Part shown: positions 44,663-54,934 of the stretch, piece after piece
Numbering within the stretch: the first letter of the stretch is position 1
How the letters are laid out: each line of letters begins with the position of its first letter
Source of the DNA: Paracoccaceae bacterium
GTDB lineage: Bacteria; Pseudomonadota; Alphaproteobacteria; Rhodobacterales; Rhodobacteraceae
DNA length: 64,000 nucleotides
Direction: 5' to 3'
NCBI GenBank assembly: GCA_024742455.1
Contig: JANSYL010000001.1
Span: 434,001 to 498,000, forward strand
Notes under the pieces: model-generated
Databases searched by the model: none
The model's input: the letters and a program-made list of their open reading frames with translations, nothing else
What the model was told of the DNA's origin: nothing
Made by a program: the position numbers and the translations under genes

Positions 44663-45864
44663 CACACGGCCTCCAAGGCCACAGCGATCCCCTGCCCGAC
44701 ACCGATGCACATGGTGGCAAGCGCCCGCTTGCCGCCGCGCTTCTGCAGCTCCAGTGCCGCCGTCCCGGTGATCCGCGCCCCCGACATGCCAAGGGGGTGG
44801 CCCAGCGCGATGGCCCCGCCATTGGGGTTCACATGGTCGCCATCTTCGGGCAGGCCAAGCTGGCGCAGAACCGCGATGCCCTGGGCGGCGAACGCCTCGT
44901 TCAGCTCGATCACGTCGAAATCGGCAGGGGTCAGCCCCAGATGCGCGCACAGCTTCCGGGTCGCGGGCACCGGGCCGATGCCCATGATGCGCGGCGGCAC
45001 GCCCGCCGTGGCCCCGGCCAGAACCCGCGCGATGGGGGTCAGGCCGTGGGCCTTCACCCCTGCCTCCGACGCGAGGATCAGCGCCGCCGCCCCGTCATTG
45101 ACGCCGGATGCATTGCCCGCGGTGACCGACCCGCCCTGCCGGAAGGGTGTCGGCAAATTCGCAAGCTTTTCCAAGGTGGTTGCGCGGGGGTGTTCATCTT
45201 TATCCACAAGCAGCGGGTCGCCCTTGCGCTGGGGCACGGGGACGGGAACGATCTCGTCCGTGAACCGCCCCGAAGCCTGCGCCGCTGCGGCGCGGTCCTG
45301 GCTGCGCCATGCGAAGGCGTCCTGGTCGGCGCGGGCGATGCCGAAATCCTCGGCCACGTTTTCCGCCGTCTCGGGCATGGAATCGATGCCGTATCGCGCC
45401 TTCATCACCGGGTTGACGAAGCGCCAGCCGATGGTGGTGTCGTAAATCTCGGCGTTGCGGGAAAACGCGGCGTCGGCCTTGGGCATGACGAAGGGCGCGC
45501 GCGACATGGATTCAACGCCGCCCGCGATCATCAGGTCGGCCTCGCCCGCCTTGATCGCGCGGGCCGCCATGCTCACGGCGTCCATGCCCGAGCCACAAAG
45601 CCGGTTCAAAGTCACGCCCGGCACATCCTCAGGCAGACCGGCCAACAGCGCCGACATCCGCGCAATATTGCGATTGTCCTCGCCCGCCTGGTTGGCGCAG
45701 CCATAGATCACATCGGCGACTGCCGCCCAATCGACGCCCAGGTTGCGATCCTGCAATGATTTCAGAGGGATCGCGCCCAGATCATCCGCGCGCACCGTGG
45801 CCAACGCGCCGCCGAACCGCCCAATGGGTGTGCGGATATAGTCGCAGATGAAGGCCTCTGGCAT
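44662..45864 (-). CDS. pcaF: 3-oxoadipyl-CoA thiolase
   Basis: The 400-residue thiolase fits the PcaF/PaaJ branch. It has VDWAAVADVIYGCANQAGEDNRNIARM, NRLCGSGMDAVSMAARAI with the acyl-enzyme cysteine near residue 90, GGVESMSRAPFVMPKADAAFSRNAEIYDTTIGWRFVNP. The second site reads NPNGGAIALGHPLGMSGAR and CIGVGQGIAV. It cleaves 3-oxoadipyl-CoA to succinyl-CoA and acetyl-CoA. No other protocatechuate-pathway gene is nearby, so it may serve general dicarboxylate degradation. Confidence 0.9.
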   Translation of the reverse strand: MPEAFICDYIRTPIGRFGGALATVRADDLGAIPLKSLQDRNLGVDWAAVADVIYGCANQAGEDNRNIARMSALLAGLPEDVPGVTLNRLCGSGMDAVSMAARAIKAGEADLMIAGGVESMSRAPFVMPKADAAFSRNAEIYDTTIGWRFVNPVMKARYGIDSMPETAENVAEDFGIARADQDAFAWRSQDRAAAAQASGRFTDEIVPVPVPQRKGDPLLVDKDEHPRATTLEKLANLPTPFRQGGSVTAGNASGVNDGAAALILASEAGVKAHGLTPIARVLAGATAGVPPRIMGIGPVPATRKLCAHLGLTPADFDVIELNEAFAAQGIAVLRQLGLPEDGDHVNPNGGAIALGHPLGMSGARITGTAALELQKRGGKRALATMCIGVGQGIAVALEAV

Positions 45865-45994
45865 CGTCTCGCTCCCCTTTGATGCGGATTTGGATAGGCC
45901 CCCTGCGCGCGCCTGTCCACCGGCGGGACGCAGCGTCGCTCTGGCCCTTGTCCGCGCCCGTGTTAGTCTTTCGCCGACGGAGGAGGGACGGACC

Positions 45995-48070
45995 ATGGCC
46001 GACGTGGTTTCCATCGAACGGGTTGGGCCCATTGGGTTGATCGCGCTGGATAATCCGCCGGTCAACGCTGCCGGGCACGGCTTGCGCGCGGGCCTGGTGG
46101 AGGCGGTCGAGACGCTGGAGGCGGAGGACGGGATCGCCGTCATCGGGCTCTATGGTGCGGGGCGCACATTCATCGCCGGGGCCGATATCCGTGAATTCGG
46201 CAAACCGCCGCGCGATCCGTGGTTGCCCGAGGTCTGCAACCGGTTGGAATCCTGTGCGAAACCCATCGTATCGGTCCTGCATGGCGCAACGCTTGGCGGC
46301 GGGTTGGAGGTGGCGATGGCCACCCATGCGCGGGTCGCGGTGCCGGGCGTGCGGCTCGGCCTGCCCGAGGTGACGCTGGGCATCCTGCCGGGCGCGGGCG
46401 GCACGCAGCGCACGCCGCGCCTGGTGGGCGTGAAGGCGGCGCTCGAGCTGGCGACGACCGGCAAACATATCGGCGCGGAAGAGGCGCTGGAGTTGGGCCT
46501 TGTCGACAGGGTCATGGCGGGAGAGCCGCGCAACATCGCGCTGGCAGCGGCCGAGGATCTCGCGGCCGGCGTGTTGGCGCATCGGCGCACGGGAGAGTTG
46601 GAGACACCGCCGGACCCGGGCGCCATCGACGCGGCAAAGGCGCATCTGGCCAAAACGCAATCCCACCTCTTCGCCCCGCACCGGGTGGTGGAGGCAATTG
46701 CCGCAGCCACCCTGCCGCTGAGCGACGGGTTGGCCGAGGAACGGCGGCTGTTCAACGCCTGCATGGACAGCCCCGAGCGCGCGGGCCTGATCCACGCCTT
46801 TTTCGCCGAACGCGCCGTGGCGCGGATACCCGAGGGCAAGGCCGCCCCGCGCGAGGTGGCGAAGATCGGCGTGATCGGCGGCGGCACGATGGGCAGCGGC
46901 ATCGCCACGGCCTGCCTGCTGGCCGGGTTTCCGGTGGTGCTTATGGATGTGAACGCAACGTCGCTCGATCAGGGAATATCCGCCATTTCCAGCAACCTGG
47001 ACGGTGCCGTGGCGCGCGGAAAGATGGCGCAGGCGGCGCGCGATGCGGTCGACCTGACACCCGCCACGGACCTGTCCGCCCTGTCCGGCGCCGACCTTAT
47101 CATCGAGGCGGCCTTCGAGGATATGGCCGTGAAACGGGATATTTTCGGCACCCTCGGGCTGGTTGCGAAACCCGGTGCGGTGCTGGCCACGAACACCTCC
47201 TATCTCGACCTGGATCAGATCGCCGCTGCCAGTGGCCGGGCGGACGACGTGGTGGGGCTGCATTTCTTTTCCCCCGCCCATGTCATGCGATTGGTGGAGG
47301 TCGTCGTGGGGGCCGGGACCGCGCCGGAGGTGGTGGCGACCGGCTTTGCGCTGGCCAGGCGGCTGAAAAAGATCGCCGTGCGCAGCGGCGTGTGTGACGG
47401 CTTCATCGGCAACCGGGTAATGCAGCGGTATCGCCAGGCCGCCGATCACCTTATGCTCGATGGCGCGATGCCCGACCGGATCGACGCGGCGATCCGGGGC
47501 TTCGGCTTTGCGATGGGGCCCTTCGAGGTGTCGGATCTTGCGGGCCTCGACATCGCCTGGGCGCGGAGGAAGCGGCTGGCCACCACGCGCGATCCGGCGG
47601 AACGGTATGGCGGCGGCGTGGCCGATGCGCTGTGCGAGGCGGGGGAATTGGGGCGCAAGGCCGGCATGGGGTTCTACGACCATTCCGGGGACGCGCCGGT
47701 GCCAAATCCCCGACTGGGGCACTTGATTGCAAACGAGCAGGCACGGCTCGGAATCGCGCCGCGTGCGATCACCGAAGACGAGATCGTCAACCGCTACATG
47801 ACCGCGATGATCATGGAGGCCGCCCGCGTCGTCGAAGACGGTATCGCGCTGCGCCCCATCGATGTCGATGCGGTGTTCCTGTTCGGCTACGGCTTTCCGC
47901 GCTGGAAGGGCGGGCCGCTGCACTACGTCGACACGACGGGCGCGGCGGCGATCGTCAAGCGCATTGAAACCTACGCAGCAAATGACCCGCAATTCTGGCG
48001 GGTGCCGGAGATCCTGGCGAAGATGGCCCGGAGCGGCCACCGCTTCGCCGACATGAACGAGGAGGCCTGA
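45995..48070 (+). CDS. Bifunctional enoyl-CoA hydratase/3-hydroxyacyl-CoA dehydrogenase (FadB/FadJ-like)
   Basis: I start at the ATG at 45995, behind GGAGGAGGGACGG. The 691-residue protein has an N-terminal crotonase domain with the oxyanion motif GRTFIAGADIREFGKPP and LGGGLEVAMATHARVAVPGVRLGLPEVTLGILPGAGGTQR. From about residue 290 the dehydrogenase domain follows, with IGVIGGGTMGSGIATACLLAGFPVVLMDVN and the catalytic HFFSPAHVMRLVEVV, then two C-terminal helical domains. It carries out hydration and NAD oxidation in beta-oxidation. The acyl-CoA dehydrogenase gene follows after one base. Confidence 0.95.
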   Translation: MADVVSIERVGPIGLIALDNPPVNAAGHGLRAGLVEAVETLEAEDGIAVIGLYGAGRTFIAGADIREFGKPPRDPWLPEVCNRLESCAKPIVSVLHGATLGGGLEVAMATHARVAVPGVRLGLPEVTLGILPGAGGTQRTPRLVGVKAALELATTGKHIGAEEALELGLVDRVMAGEPRNIALAAAEDLAAGVLAHRRTGELETPPDPGAIDAAKAHLAKTQSHLFAPHRVVEAIAAATLPLSDGLAEERRLFNACMDSPERAGLIHAFFAERAVARIPEGKAAPREVAKIGVIGGGTMGSGIATACLLAGFPVVLMDVNATSLDQGISAISSNLDGAVARGKMAQAARDAVDLTPATDLSALSGADLIIEAAFEDMAVKRDIFGTLGLVAKPGAVLATNTSYLDLDQIAAASGRADDVVGLHFFSPAHVMRLVEVVVGAGTAPEVVATGFALARRLKKIAVRSGVCDGFIGNRVMQRYRQAADHLMLDGAMPDRIDAAIRGFGFAMGPFEVSDLAGLDIAWARRKRLATTRDPAERYGGGVADALCEAGELGRKAGMGFYDHSGDAPVPNPRLGHLIANEQARLGIAPRAITEDEIVNRYMTAMIMEAARVVEDGIALRPIDVDAVFLFGYGFPRWKGGPLHYVDTTGAAAIVKRIETYAANDPQFWRVPEILAKMARSGHRFADMNEEA

Positions 48071-48071
48071 G

Positions 48072-49256
48072 ATGGATCTGAGCTATTCCCCCGAAGAGAG
48101 TGCGTTCCGCGACGAGGTGCGCGCCTTTCTGGCCGAGAACCTGCCCGCAGAGATTTCGGACAAGGTGGCGCGCGGCGTCGAACTGGACAAGGCCGAGATG
48201 GAACGCTGGCACGCGATCCTGAACAGCAGGGGCTGGTTGGCTGGCGCCTGGCCGAAAGCGTTCGGCGGCCAGGGATGGGGGCCGGTCGAGGAGCACATCT
48301 TCGACGAGGAATGCGCCCTGGCCGATGCGCCGCGCATCGTGCCTTTCGGCGTGAAAATGCTGGGGCCGGTGCTGATGGCCTTCGGCACGCCGGAACAACA
48401 GGCCGAATACCTGCCGCGCATCCTGGACGGTACCGATTGGTGGTGCCAGGGCTATTCCGAACCCGGCGCGGGGTCGGACCTGGCCAGCCTGAAGACACGC
48501 GCGGACCGGGATGGCGGGGATTTCGTGATCAACGGGCAGAAGACCTGGACAACGCTCGGCCAGCATGCGGACCGGATTTTCTGCCTGGTGCGCACAAAGT
48601 TCGAGGGAAAGCCGCAGGAGGGGATCAGTTTCATTCTGATCGACCTTGACACACCGGGCATCGAGATGCGGCCCATCCGCCTGATCGAAGGCGGCTACGA
48701 GGTGAACGAGGTGTTTTTCACCGATGTGCGCGTGCCCGCAAGCCGTCTGGTGGGCGAGGAAAACCAGGGCTGGACCATCGCGAAATACCTTCTGGGCCAT
48801 GAGCGGACCAATATCGCCGGTGTGGGCGACTCCACCCAGGCTTTCGCGCGGCTGAAATCGGTGGCGCGCACCGTGACGCGGAACGGCAAACGGCTGATCG
48901 ACAGCCCGCTTTTCGCCGCGCGGGTGGCCGAGGTGGAGGCCGAGCTCGAGGCGATGAAGATCACCAACATGCGCATGCTGAGCCGGGCGGCCGAGGGTGG
49001 CAAGCTGACCGGGGAGCCGTCGATGCTGAAGGTGAAATCGACCGTGATCCGGCAGGCCATCAACGACCTGGCGCGCCGGGCGCTTGGCCCTGCGGCAGCG
49101 CCGTTTCCGTCCGAGGATGTCGAAGGCAACCTTGCCATCGCGCCGGAGGGCTACGGGATGGCTGCGGCGAATTACTTCAACAACCGAAAGATCTCGATCT
49201 ATGGCGGGTCGAACGAGATCCAGCGCAACATTCTGGCAAAGGGGATGATGGGCTGA
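48072..49256 (+). CDS. Acyl-CoA dehydrogenase, large-subunit type (PimC-like)
   Basis: The 394-residue flavoprotein has DWWCQGYSEPGAGSDLASLKTRADRDGG, NGQKTWTTLGQHADRIFCLVRT, YEVNEVFFTDVRVPASRLVGEENQGWTIAKYLLGHER and a C-terminal KISIYGGSNEIQRNILAKGMMG. These resemble the PimC subunit of pimeloyl-CoA dehydrogenase, which works with a smaller ACAD subunit. That smaller partner is encoded next, overlapping by one base. The pair therefore suggests a two-subunit enzyme for dicarboxylyl-CoA or a related substrate. Confidence 0.92.
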   Translation: MDLSYSPEESAFRDEVRAFLAENLPAEISDKVARGVELDKAEMERWHAILNSRGWLAGAWPKAFGGQGWGPVEEHIFDEECALADAPRIVPFGVKMLGPVLMAFGTPEQQAEYLPRILDGTDWWCQGYSEPGAGSDLASLKTRADRDGGDFVINGQKTWTTLGQHADRIFCLVRTKFEGKPQEGISFILIDLDTPGIEMRPIRLIEGGYEVNEVFFTDVRVPASRLVGEENQGWTIAKYLLGHERTNIAGVGDSTQAFARLKSVARTVTRNGKRLIDSPLFAARVAEVEAELEAMKITNMRMLSRAAEGGKLTGEPSMLKVKSTVIRQAINDLARRALGPAAAPFPSEDVEGNLAIAPEGYGMAAANYFNNRKISIYGGSNEIQRNILAKGMMG

Positions 49257-50332
49257 TGCAGTTTCATCTGAGCGATGACCGCCGGATGCTGGCCGACAGC
49301 CTGGCGCGGTTCCTGGCCGAGCATTGCCCGGTGGAGAAGCGGGCAGAACTGGCTTACGCGGCGCCGTTTCATGACCCCGCCGCGCTGGAGGGTCTGGTTG
49401 AACTGGGCGTGCTTTACGCACTGGCGGGCGAGGACCAGGGCGGCATGGGGGGCACCGGGTTCGACATCGCCGTGGTGTTCGAGACGCTGGGCCATGCGCT
49501 CTGCCCCGAGCCGGTCCTGCCCGCGCTGCTGGCGGCGCGGCTGTTGTCGGCCGCGGGGGCGGATCTGGAGCCATTGCTGACCGGTTCTGTGCGCTATGCG
49601 GTAGGTCTGGGGGAACTGGAGGCGCCCTATGACCTCAGTGGCATAGCGACGGAGGCGCAGCAAACGGACGACGGGTGGCGGCTGACGGGCCGGAAATCGG
49701 TGGTCTATGGCGGGCAGGTCGCCGACCGGTTTCTGATCGCGGCGCAGGGGCCGTCGGGCCTGGGTGTATACGAGGTGGCGGCACGCGAGGCGCAGGTCGT
49801 GGGCTACGGCATGATCGACGGCGGCGGCGCGGCGGAGGTGATCCTGGAGGACACGCCGGCGGCGCAGGTTCTGGCCAACGCCGGCGCGGCGCTGCAGGGC
49901 GCGCTGGATGCCGGGGCGCTGGCGCTGGCCGCAGAAGCGCTGGGCGCAATGGAGGCGACGAACGCGGTGCTGGTCGATTACCTGAAGACCCGCAAACAGT
50001 TCGGCCAGCCCATCGGGGCATTCCAGGCCCTGCAGCACCGCGCGGTGGACCTTGCCATCGAGATCGAACAGGCACGGTCCATCGTGATCCGCGCGGCCGA
50101 CGGGCTGGACGGGCCGGACGGGTCGCGCAGGGTCAGCCAGGCCAAGCACCTGGTGGGCCGGATCGCGCGGCTGGTGGCCGAAGAGGCGATCCAGATGCAT
50201 GGCGGGATCGCGATGACCTGGGAATACCCGGTCAGCCATTTCGCCAAGCGGCTGGTGATGATCGACCACCAGCTGGGCGATGCGGATTTCCATCTCGAAC
50301 GGCTTATGGCGGCGCTGCAGGCCGAGGGGTGA
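49256..50332 (+). CDS. Acyl-CoA dehydrogenase, small-subunit type (PimD-like)
   Basis: The 358-residue protein is shorter and more diverged than typical acyl-CoA dehydrogenases, as for PimD. It has [18 protein letters not shown] at the start, [21 protein letters not shown], and the C-terminal ACAD helices [33 protein letters not shown] and [34 protein letters not shown]. The ATG overlaps the previous stop by one base (TGATG). It likely forms a heteromer with the preceding large subunit. Confidence 0.9.
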   Translation: MQFHLSDDRRMLADSLARFLAEHCPVEKRAELAYAAPFHDPAALEGLVELGVLYALAGEDQGGMGGTGFDIAVVFETLGHALCPEPVLPALLAARLLSAAGADLEPLLTGSVRYAVGLGELEAPYDLSGIATEAQQTDDGWRLTGRKSVVYGGQVADRFLIAAQGPSGLGVYEVAAREAQVVGYGMIDGGGAAEVILEDTPAAQVLANAGAALQGALDAGALALAAEALGAMEATNAVLVDYLKTRKQFGQPIGAFQALQHRAVDLAIEIEQARSIVIRAADGLDGPDGSRRVSQAKHLVGRIARLVAEEAIQMHGGIAMTWEYPVSHFAKRLVMIDHQLGDADFHLERLMAALQAEG

Positions 50333-50357
50333 GCGGGTTTGGCGGGCGTTGCTGGTC

Positions 50358-50380
50358 CGAATTTTTGGAAAGATGAAGGG
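50358..50380 (+). repeat. Interspersed intergenic repeat, copy C
   Basis: The stretch contains GAATTTTTGGAAAGATGAAG, matching the segments near 653-690 and 28826-28862 in the core and tail. It lies between the acyl-CoA dehydrogenase and betB genes. Confidence 0.55.
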
Positions 50381-50489
50381 CCGGGCGCAATTTCAGATAA
50401 ATTGGCGGGATCGCTTGAGGCCCCGTCGATTTTGGGATTGCTGCGATCATGTGCTCAGCGTCTGGTGGGGCGGAGGATTGGAGACCGCC

Positions 50490-51944
50490 ATGGATGCACA
50501 GCCCACAGCCAGCCATTTCGTCAACGGCGCCTACCTGGAAGACCGGGACGGGCCGCGCATTCCGGTGATCTTTCCGGCCACGGGCGAGGAGATCGCGGTG
50601 GTGCATGGCGCGACCCCTGCGGTGGTTGAAGCCGCACTGGCGGCGGCGGAGGCGGCGAAGGGCGCCTGGGCCGCTTTGTCCCCCGGCGAACGGGGCCGGG
50701 TGTTGCGGCGGGCGGCGGATATCATCCGGGACCGCAACGAGGCGCTGAGCCAGCTGGAGACGCTGGACACGGGCAAGCCCATTCAGGAGACCCGGATCGC
50801 CGATGCCACCAGCGGGGCCGACAGCCTGGAATATTTCGGCGGATTGGCCGCCGGCCTGACCGGTGAGCACATCCCCCTGCCCGGCGGGGACTGGGCCTAT
50901 ACGATGCGGCTGCCGCTTGGGGTCTGCGTGGGCATCGGGGCGTGGAATTACCCCACCCAGATCGCCTGCTGGAAATCAGCGCCTGCGCTGACCTGCGGCA
51001 ACACGATGGTATTCAAACCCTCCGAGACAACGCCGCTCTCGGCCCTGAAGATCGCCGAGATCTACATCGAGGCGGGTCTGCCGCCCGGCGTGTTCAACGT
51101 GATCCAGGGGTTCGGCGATGTGGGCGCGGCGCTGGTGGCGGACGCCAGGGTGGCGAAGGTGTCGCTGACCGGGTCGGCGCGCACCGGGCGCAAGGTCTAT
51201 CAGGCGGCGGCGGCGGGTATGAAACATGCGACGATGGAACTGGGCGGCAAGTCGCCCCTGATCATCTTTGACGATGCCGAGCTGGAGGATGCCGTCTCGG
51301 GCGCGATCAACGCCAATTTCTATGCCTCCGGCCAGGTCTGTTCGAACGGCACGCGGGTCTTCGTGCAGACGGGCATCAAGGGGGCGTTCCTGGACCGGCT
51401 GGCCGAGCGGGTCGGCAAGGCCGTGATCGGCGATCCGCGGGACGACGGGACCAATTTCGGCCCCATGGTCAGCGAAGAGCAGGTGAAGATCGTGATGGAT
51501 TACATCGATCTGGGCGTGAAGGAAGGGGCCCGGCTGGTTTACGGCGGGCACCGGCTGAACCGGCCCGGCTGGTATATCGAGCCCACCATCTTCGCCGATG
51601 TGACAGACGACATGACCATCGCGCGCGAGGAGATTTTCGGCCCTGTCATGTCGGTCCTGGATTTCGAGACCGAGGACGAGGTGGTCGCGCGGGCCAATGC
51701 GACCGAACTGGGCCTGTCAGGCGCGGTGTTCACCCGGGACCTGACCCGCGCGCACCGGGTGATCGGGCGGATCGAGGCGGGATCGTGCTGGATCAACCAG
51801 TACAACCTGACGCCGGTCGAGATTCCCTTCGGCGGGATGAAGGGGTCGGGGATCGGGCGCGAGAATTCCAAGGCCGCGATCGAGGCCTATAGCCAGATCA
51901 AGACGGTTTATGTGGGCATGGGCCGCGTTGAGGCGGCATTCTGA
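50490..51944 (+). CDS. betB: Betaine-aldehyde dehydrogenase
   Basis: I start at the ATG at 50490, after GGAGGATTGGAG. The 484-residue NAD-dependent enzyme oxidises betaine aldehyde to glycine betaine. It shows [46 protein letters not shown] with the base glutamate, and the catalytic cysteine in [17 protein letters not shown]. The ending [21 protein letters not shown] is typical of BetB. The choline dehydrogenase gene follows five bases after its stop. No betI regulator lies in this window. Confidence 0.95.
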   Translation: MDAQPTASHFVNGAYLEDRDGPRIPVIFPATGEEIAVVHGATPAVVEAALAAAEAAKGAWAALSPGERGRVLRRAADIIRDRNEALSQLETLDTGKPIQETRIADATSGADSLEYFGGLAAGLTGEHIPLPGGDWAYTMRLPLGVCVGIGAWNYPTQIACWKSAPALTCGNTMVFKPSETTPLSALKIAEIYIEAGLPPGVFNVIQGFGDVGAALVADARVAKVSLTGSARTGRKVYQAAAAGMKHATMELGGKSPLIIFDDAELEDAVSGAINANFYASGQVCSNGTRVFVQTGIKGAFLDRLAERVGKAVIGDPRDDGTNFGPMVSEEQVKIVMDYIDLGVKEGARLVYGGHRLNRPGWYIEPTIFADVTDDMTIAREEIFGPVMSVLDFETEDEVVARANATELGLSGAVFTRDLTRAHRVIGRIEAGSCWINQYNLTPVEIPFGGMKGSGIGRENSKAAIEAYSQIKTVYVGMGRVEAAF

Positions 51945-51949
51945 GCGGG

Positions 51950-53611
51950 ATGGAGGCCGATTACGTCATCATCGGGTCGGGCTCGGCCGGGTCGGCCATC
52001 GCCTACCGGCTGGCGGAGGCGGGGAAATCGGTGCTGGTGGTCGAACATGGCGGCAGCGACTGGGGGCCGTTCATCCAGATGCCCGCCGCGCTCAGCTATC
52101 CGATGAACATGGCGCGCTATGACTGGGGATACGTGACCGAGCCCGAGCCGCATCTGGGCGGTCGGGTCATGGCCTGCCCGCGCGGCAAGGTGGTGGGGGG
52201 GTCATCTTCGATCAACGGGATGATCTATGTGCGCGGCCATCCGCGCGACTTTGATACCTGGGCCGAGATGGGGGCCGATGGCTGGGGCTATGCCGACGTG
52301 CTGCCCTATTACAAGCGGATGGAGCATTGGCATGGCGGGCAGAGCGCGTGGCGCGGCACCGATGGCCCGCTGCACGTAACACGGGGGCCGGGGACAAACC
52401 CGTTGGTGCGCGCCTTCGCCGAGGCCGGGGCGGCCGCCGGGTATGGCGCGACGGCGGATTACAACGGGCAGCGGCAGGAAGGCTTCGGCGCCTTCGACAT
52501 GACCGTGTGGCGCGGCAGGCGGTGGTCGGCGGCCAATGCCTATCTGAAACCCGCTTTGCAGCGTCCGAATTGTGACCTCGTGCGCGGGTTCGTGGAGGGG
52601 ATCGAGATCGTGGACGGGCGTGCCGCGGGCGTCCGCCTGCGGCGCGGGTCGGGCATGGACGTGATCCGCGCGCGGGCCGAAGTGGTGCTGGCCGCCGGTG
52701 CGATCAATTCGCCCAAGCTGCTCATGCTGTCGGGCATCGGACCCGCGGCAGAGCTGGCCGCGCATGGGCTGGAGGTGGTGGCCGACCGGCCGGGCGTGGG
52801 GCAGAACCTGCAGGACCACCTGGAGATCTACGTTCAGTTCGCGTCGGCACGGCCCGTCAGCCTTGCCCCCTATTGGAGCCTCTGGGGCAAGGCGCTGGTG
52901 GGGGCGCAATGGCTACTGACGCGGACCGGTCTGGGTGCGTCGAACAATTTCGAGGCGACCGGGTTCATCCGGTCGCGCGCCGGGGTGGAATACCCCGACA
53001 TCATGTTCCATTTTCTGCCCATCGCCGTGCGCTATGACGGGCAGACGGCGGTGAAGGGGCACGGGTTCCAGGCCCATGTGGGGCCGATGCGGTCGGCCTC
53101 GCGCGGGTCTGTGCGGCTAAGAAGTGCCGATCCGGCGGACCCGCCGAAGATCCTTTTCAATTACATGAGCCAGCCCGAGGACTGGCGCGATTTCCGCACC
53201 GCGATCCGGCTGACGCGGGAGATTTTCGGAACCGAGCCGATGGCGGGGTTCGTGGATCACGAGATCCAGCCCGGTGAAGGGGCGGACAGCGACGCGGCAT
53301 TGGACGCCGCGATCCGGGAGCATGTCGAAAGCGCCTATCACCCCTGCGGCACCTGCCGCATGGGGCGGCGCGACGACCCGGGGGCCGTCGTCGACCCGCA
53401 GGCAAAGGTGATCGGGGTCGAGGGGCTGCGGCTGGCGGACAGTTCTGTGTTTCCGCAGATCACGAATGGCAACCTGAACGCGCCCTCGATCATGGTGGGG
53501 GAGAAGGCGGCAGATCACATCCTGGGGCGCACGCCGCTGGCGGCGGAGAACCTGGAGCCTTGGGTGGCCGAGGGGTGGCGGGAAAAGCAGCGGGAGAGGC
53601 TGTCGGGCTGA
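51950..53611 (+). CDS. betA: Choline dehydrogenase
   Basis: The 553-residue GMC flavoprotein oxidises choline to betaine aldehyde. The FAD-binding motif is [29 protein letters not shown] at the N-terminus, followed by the GMC signature [28 protein letters not shown]. The GMC site 2, [17 protein letters not shown], and the active-site histidine in [13 protein letters not shown] are intact. It is co-transcribed with betB. Three hairpins follow its stop. Confidence 0.95.
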   Translation: MEADYVIIGSGSAGSAIAYRLAEAGKSVLVVEHGGSDWGPFIQMPAALSYPMNMARYDWGYVTEPEPHLGGRVMACPRGKVVGGSSSINGMIYVRGHPRDFDTWAEMGADGWGYADVLPYYKRMEHWHGGQSAWRGTDGPLHVTRGPGTNPLVRAFAEAGAAAGYGATADYNGQRQEGFGAFDMTVWRGRRWSAANAYLKPALQRPNCDLVRGFVEGIEIVDGRAAGVRLRRGSGMDVIRARAEVVLAAGAINSPKLLMLSGIGPAAELAAHGLEVVADRPGVGQNLQDHLEIYVQFASARPVSLAPYWSLWGKALVGAQWLLTRTGLGASNNFEATGFIRSRAGVEYPDIMFHFLPIAVRYDGQTAVKGHGFQAHVGPMRSASRGSVRLRSADPADPPKILFNYMSQPEDWRDFRTAIRLTREIFGTEPMAGFVDHEIQPGEGADSDAALDAAIREHVESAYHPCGTCRMGRRDDPGAVVDPQAKVIGVEGLRLADSSVFPQITNGNLNAPSIMVGEKAADHILGRTPLAAENLEPWVAEGWREKQRERLSG

Positions 53612-53626
53612 CCATATCGAGGGACG

Positions 53627-53693
53627 CGAAAATCCGCAGATTTTCGGGACGATTTTCTGCAGAAAATCGGAAGCGGAAATCGCGTGATTTCCG
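53627..53693. repeat. Three palindromic hairpins after betA
   Basis: They are CGAAAATC with GATTTTCG around CGCA (53627-53646), a perfect 20-base palindrome CGATTTTCTGCAGAAAATCG (53650-53669), and CGGAAATC with GATTTCCG around GCGT (53674-53693). They fill the gap between facing genes betA and the VWA gene and resemble the arrays at 18940-19050 and 29975-30017. Confidence 0.85.
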
Positions 53694-53716
53694 AGCCGTT
53701 TCTCGCGCGACAAACG

Positions 53717-54934
53717 CTACCCTTCACCGACCACCAGCACCCGCCCATAGGCCGGGGCCTTCACCCCGCGCGGCACCGCCCAGATCACCGGGAACCCGGG
53801 ACGGTCCGGCAGGGGCGCGTCGAGATCGGTCAGCACCACAAGGATCGAGGGGTCGCGCGCGGCGGCGCGGGCGAACAGGTCGGTGAAATCGGTGCCGCCG
53901 CCGGTGCGGAATTCGGGGCGCGTCAGCGCCGTCCAATCCCCCGCATCGAGGCGGGTGTCGAGAAACACCGCCTCATCGAAGGCCAGAAGATGCGCCTCGG
54001 CCCCGCTGCGCCGGGTGATCGCGCGGGCCTCGGCGGCGAAGAGGGCAAGGGTTTGCGGATCGATGGAACTGGAGGTGTCGAGGCCGATCACCACGCGCGG
54101 GCGCGCCGACATGCGGCTGCTGCCGGGCTGATAGACGGGGGCGGGGCCGCCGGATGCCATGGCCTGCCCCGCCATCGCCACCCATTGATGCGACGGGCGG
54201 CGGTGGCTGAGTTCGGGCCGGTCGGTGACCGCCTTGGCGATCAGGCCGCGCAGCACCACCTCCCACGGGGTTTCGGTGGGGGCGATATCGGCGAGGATGC
54301 CGCCCAGTTTGCCGATGCCCGCGCCGGTTTTTCGCCCGGCCTCGAGCGCGCGCAGGATGCGGTTGCGCCAGTCGGCGGTCTTTTGGGTCTTGCCGCTCTC
54401 ATCCGGCTCACCGAGGCCCACATCCTGCGCGAACCCCTGATCGATCCCCCAGTCGCGCAGCTTTTCCAGGCGCTTGGGATCGGCATGAAGGAACATGGCC
54501 AGGCGGTCGGTGTCCCAGTCCGCCAGCGCCTCGACCGGGGATCTGGCGGGTTTGCCCGCCTCGGCCAGAAGCTCGGTCAGCATCACCGCAGGGCGCGGCA
54601 GGGCGTGACCGGCGAGCGCCAGCGTTTCGTTGACCACCGCGTCGGCCGCCAGACCGTAGACCGCGACATCGAACCGGTCCCCCAGTCGTTCGGCCATCGC
54701 CGCCTGTCGCGCGGAGCGGCGCAGGGCGACGTGCAGGACGTGATGGGCCACGGTGCCCACCTGTTCGGGCAGGCCAAGGCTGTCGAAGCCGGGGCCGTAG
54801 CTGATCACTTCGCCATCGGTGCGGGTGGCACCGGGGCCGTCGCGGTGCTGACACCAGAGGGCGAGGACGGCGAGCGCCGGATCAACCTCGCCCAGATGGG
54901 CAAGGGCGCGGGCGGCGCGGTGCCCCCCCGTCAC
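53717..54934 (-). CDS. VWA-domain protein with degenerate metallopeptidase-like N-terminus (DUF2201 type)
   Basis: The 405-residue protein joins an N-terminal helical domain to a C-terminal von Willebrand A domain. The VWA metal site is intact: VVIGLDTSSSIDP with the DxSxS pattern, GGGTDFTDLF and VVLTDLDAPLP. In the N-terminal part, where related proteins carry a zinc-protease-like HExxH, this one reads HHVLH (residues 64-68), so the glutamate is replaced. A GTG start overlaps the stop of the MoxR gene (GTGA). MoxR and VWA pairs act as chaperones for metal or complex assembly. Confidence 0.85.
   Translation of the reverse strand: MTGGHRAARALAHLGEVDPALAVLALWCQHRDGPGATRTDGEVISYGPGFDSLGLPEQVGTVAHHVLHVALRRSARQAAMAERLGDRFDVAVYGLAADAVVNETLALAGHALPRPAVMLTELLAEAGKPARSPVEALADWDTDRLAMFLHADPKRLEKLRDWGIDQGFAQDVGLGEPDESGKTQKTADWRNRILRALEAGRKTGAGIGKLGGILADIAPTETPWEVVLRGLIAKAVTDRPELSHRRPSHQWVAMAGQAMASGGPAPVYQPGSSRMSARPRVVIGLDTSSSIDPQTLALFAAEARAITRRSGAEAHLLAFDEAVFLDTRLDAGDWTALTRPEFRTGGGTDFTDLFARAAARDPSILVVLTDLDAPLPDRPGFPVIWAVPRGVKAPAYGRVLVVGEG

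Noticed and set aside
45782-48040. Long minus-strand open frame of 752 codons
   Set aside because: It lies opposite the well-supported FadB/FadJ-like gene and encodes a His/Arg/Gly-rich product without any recognisable domain.
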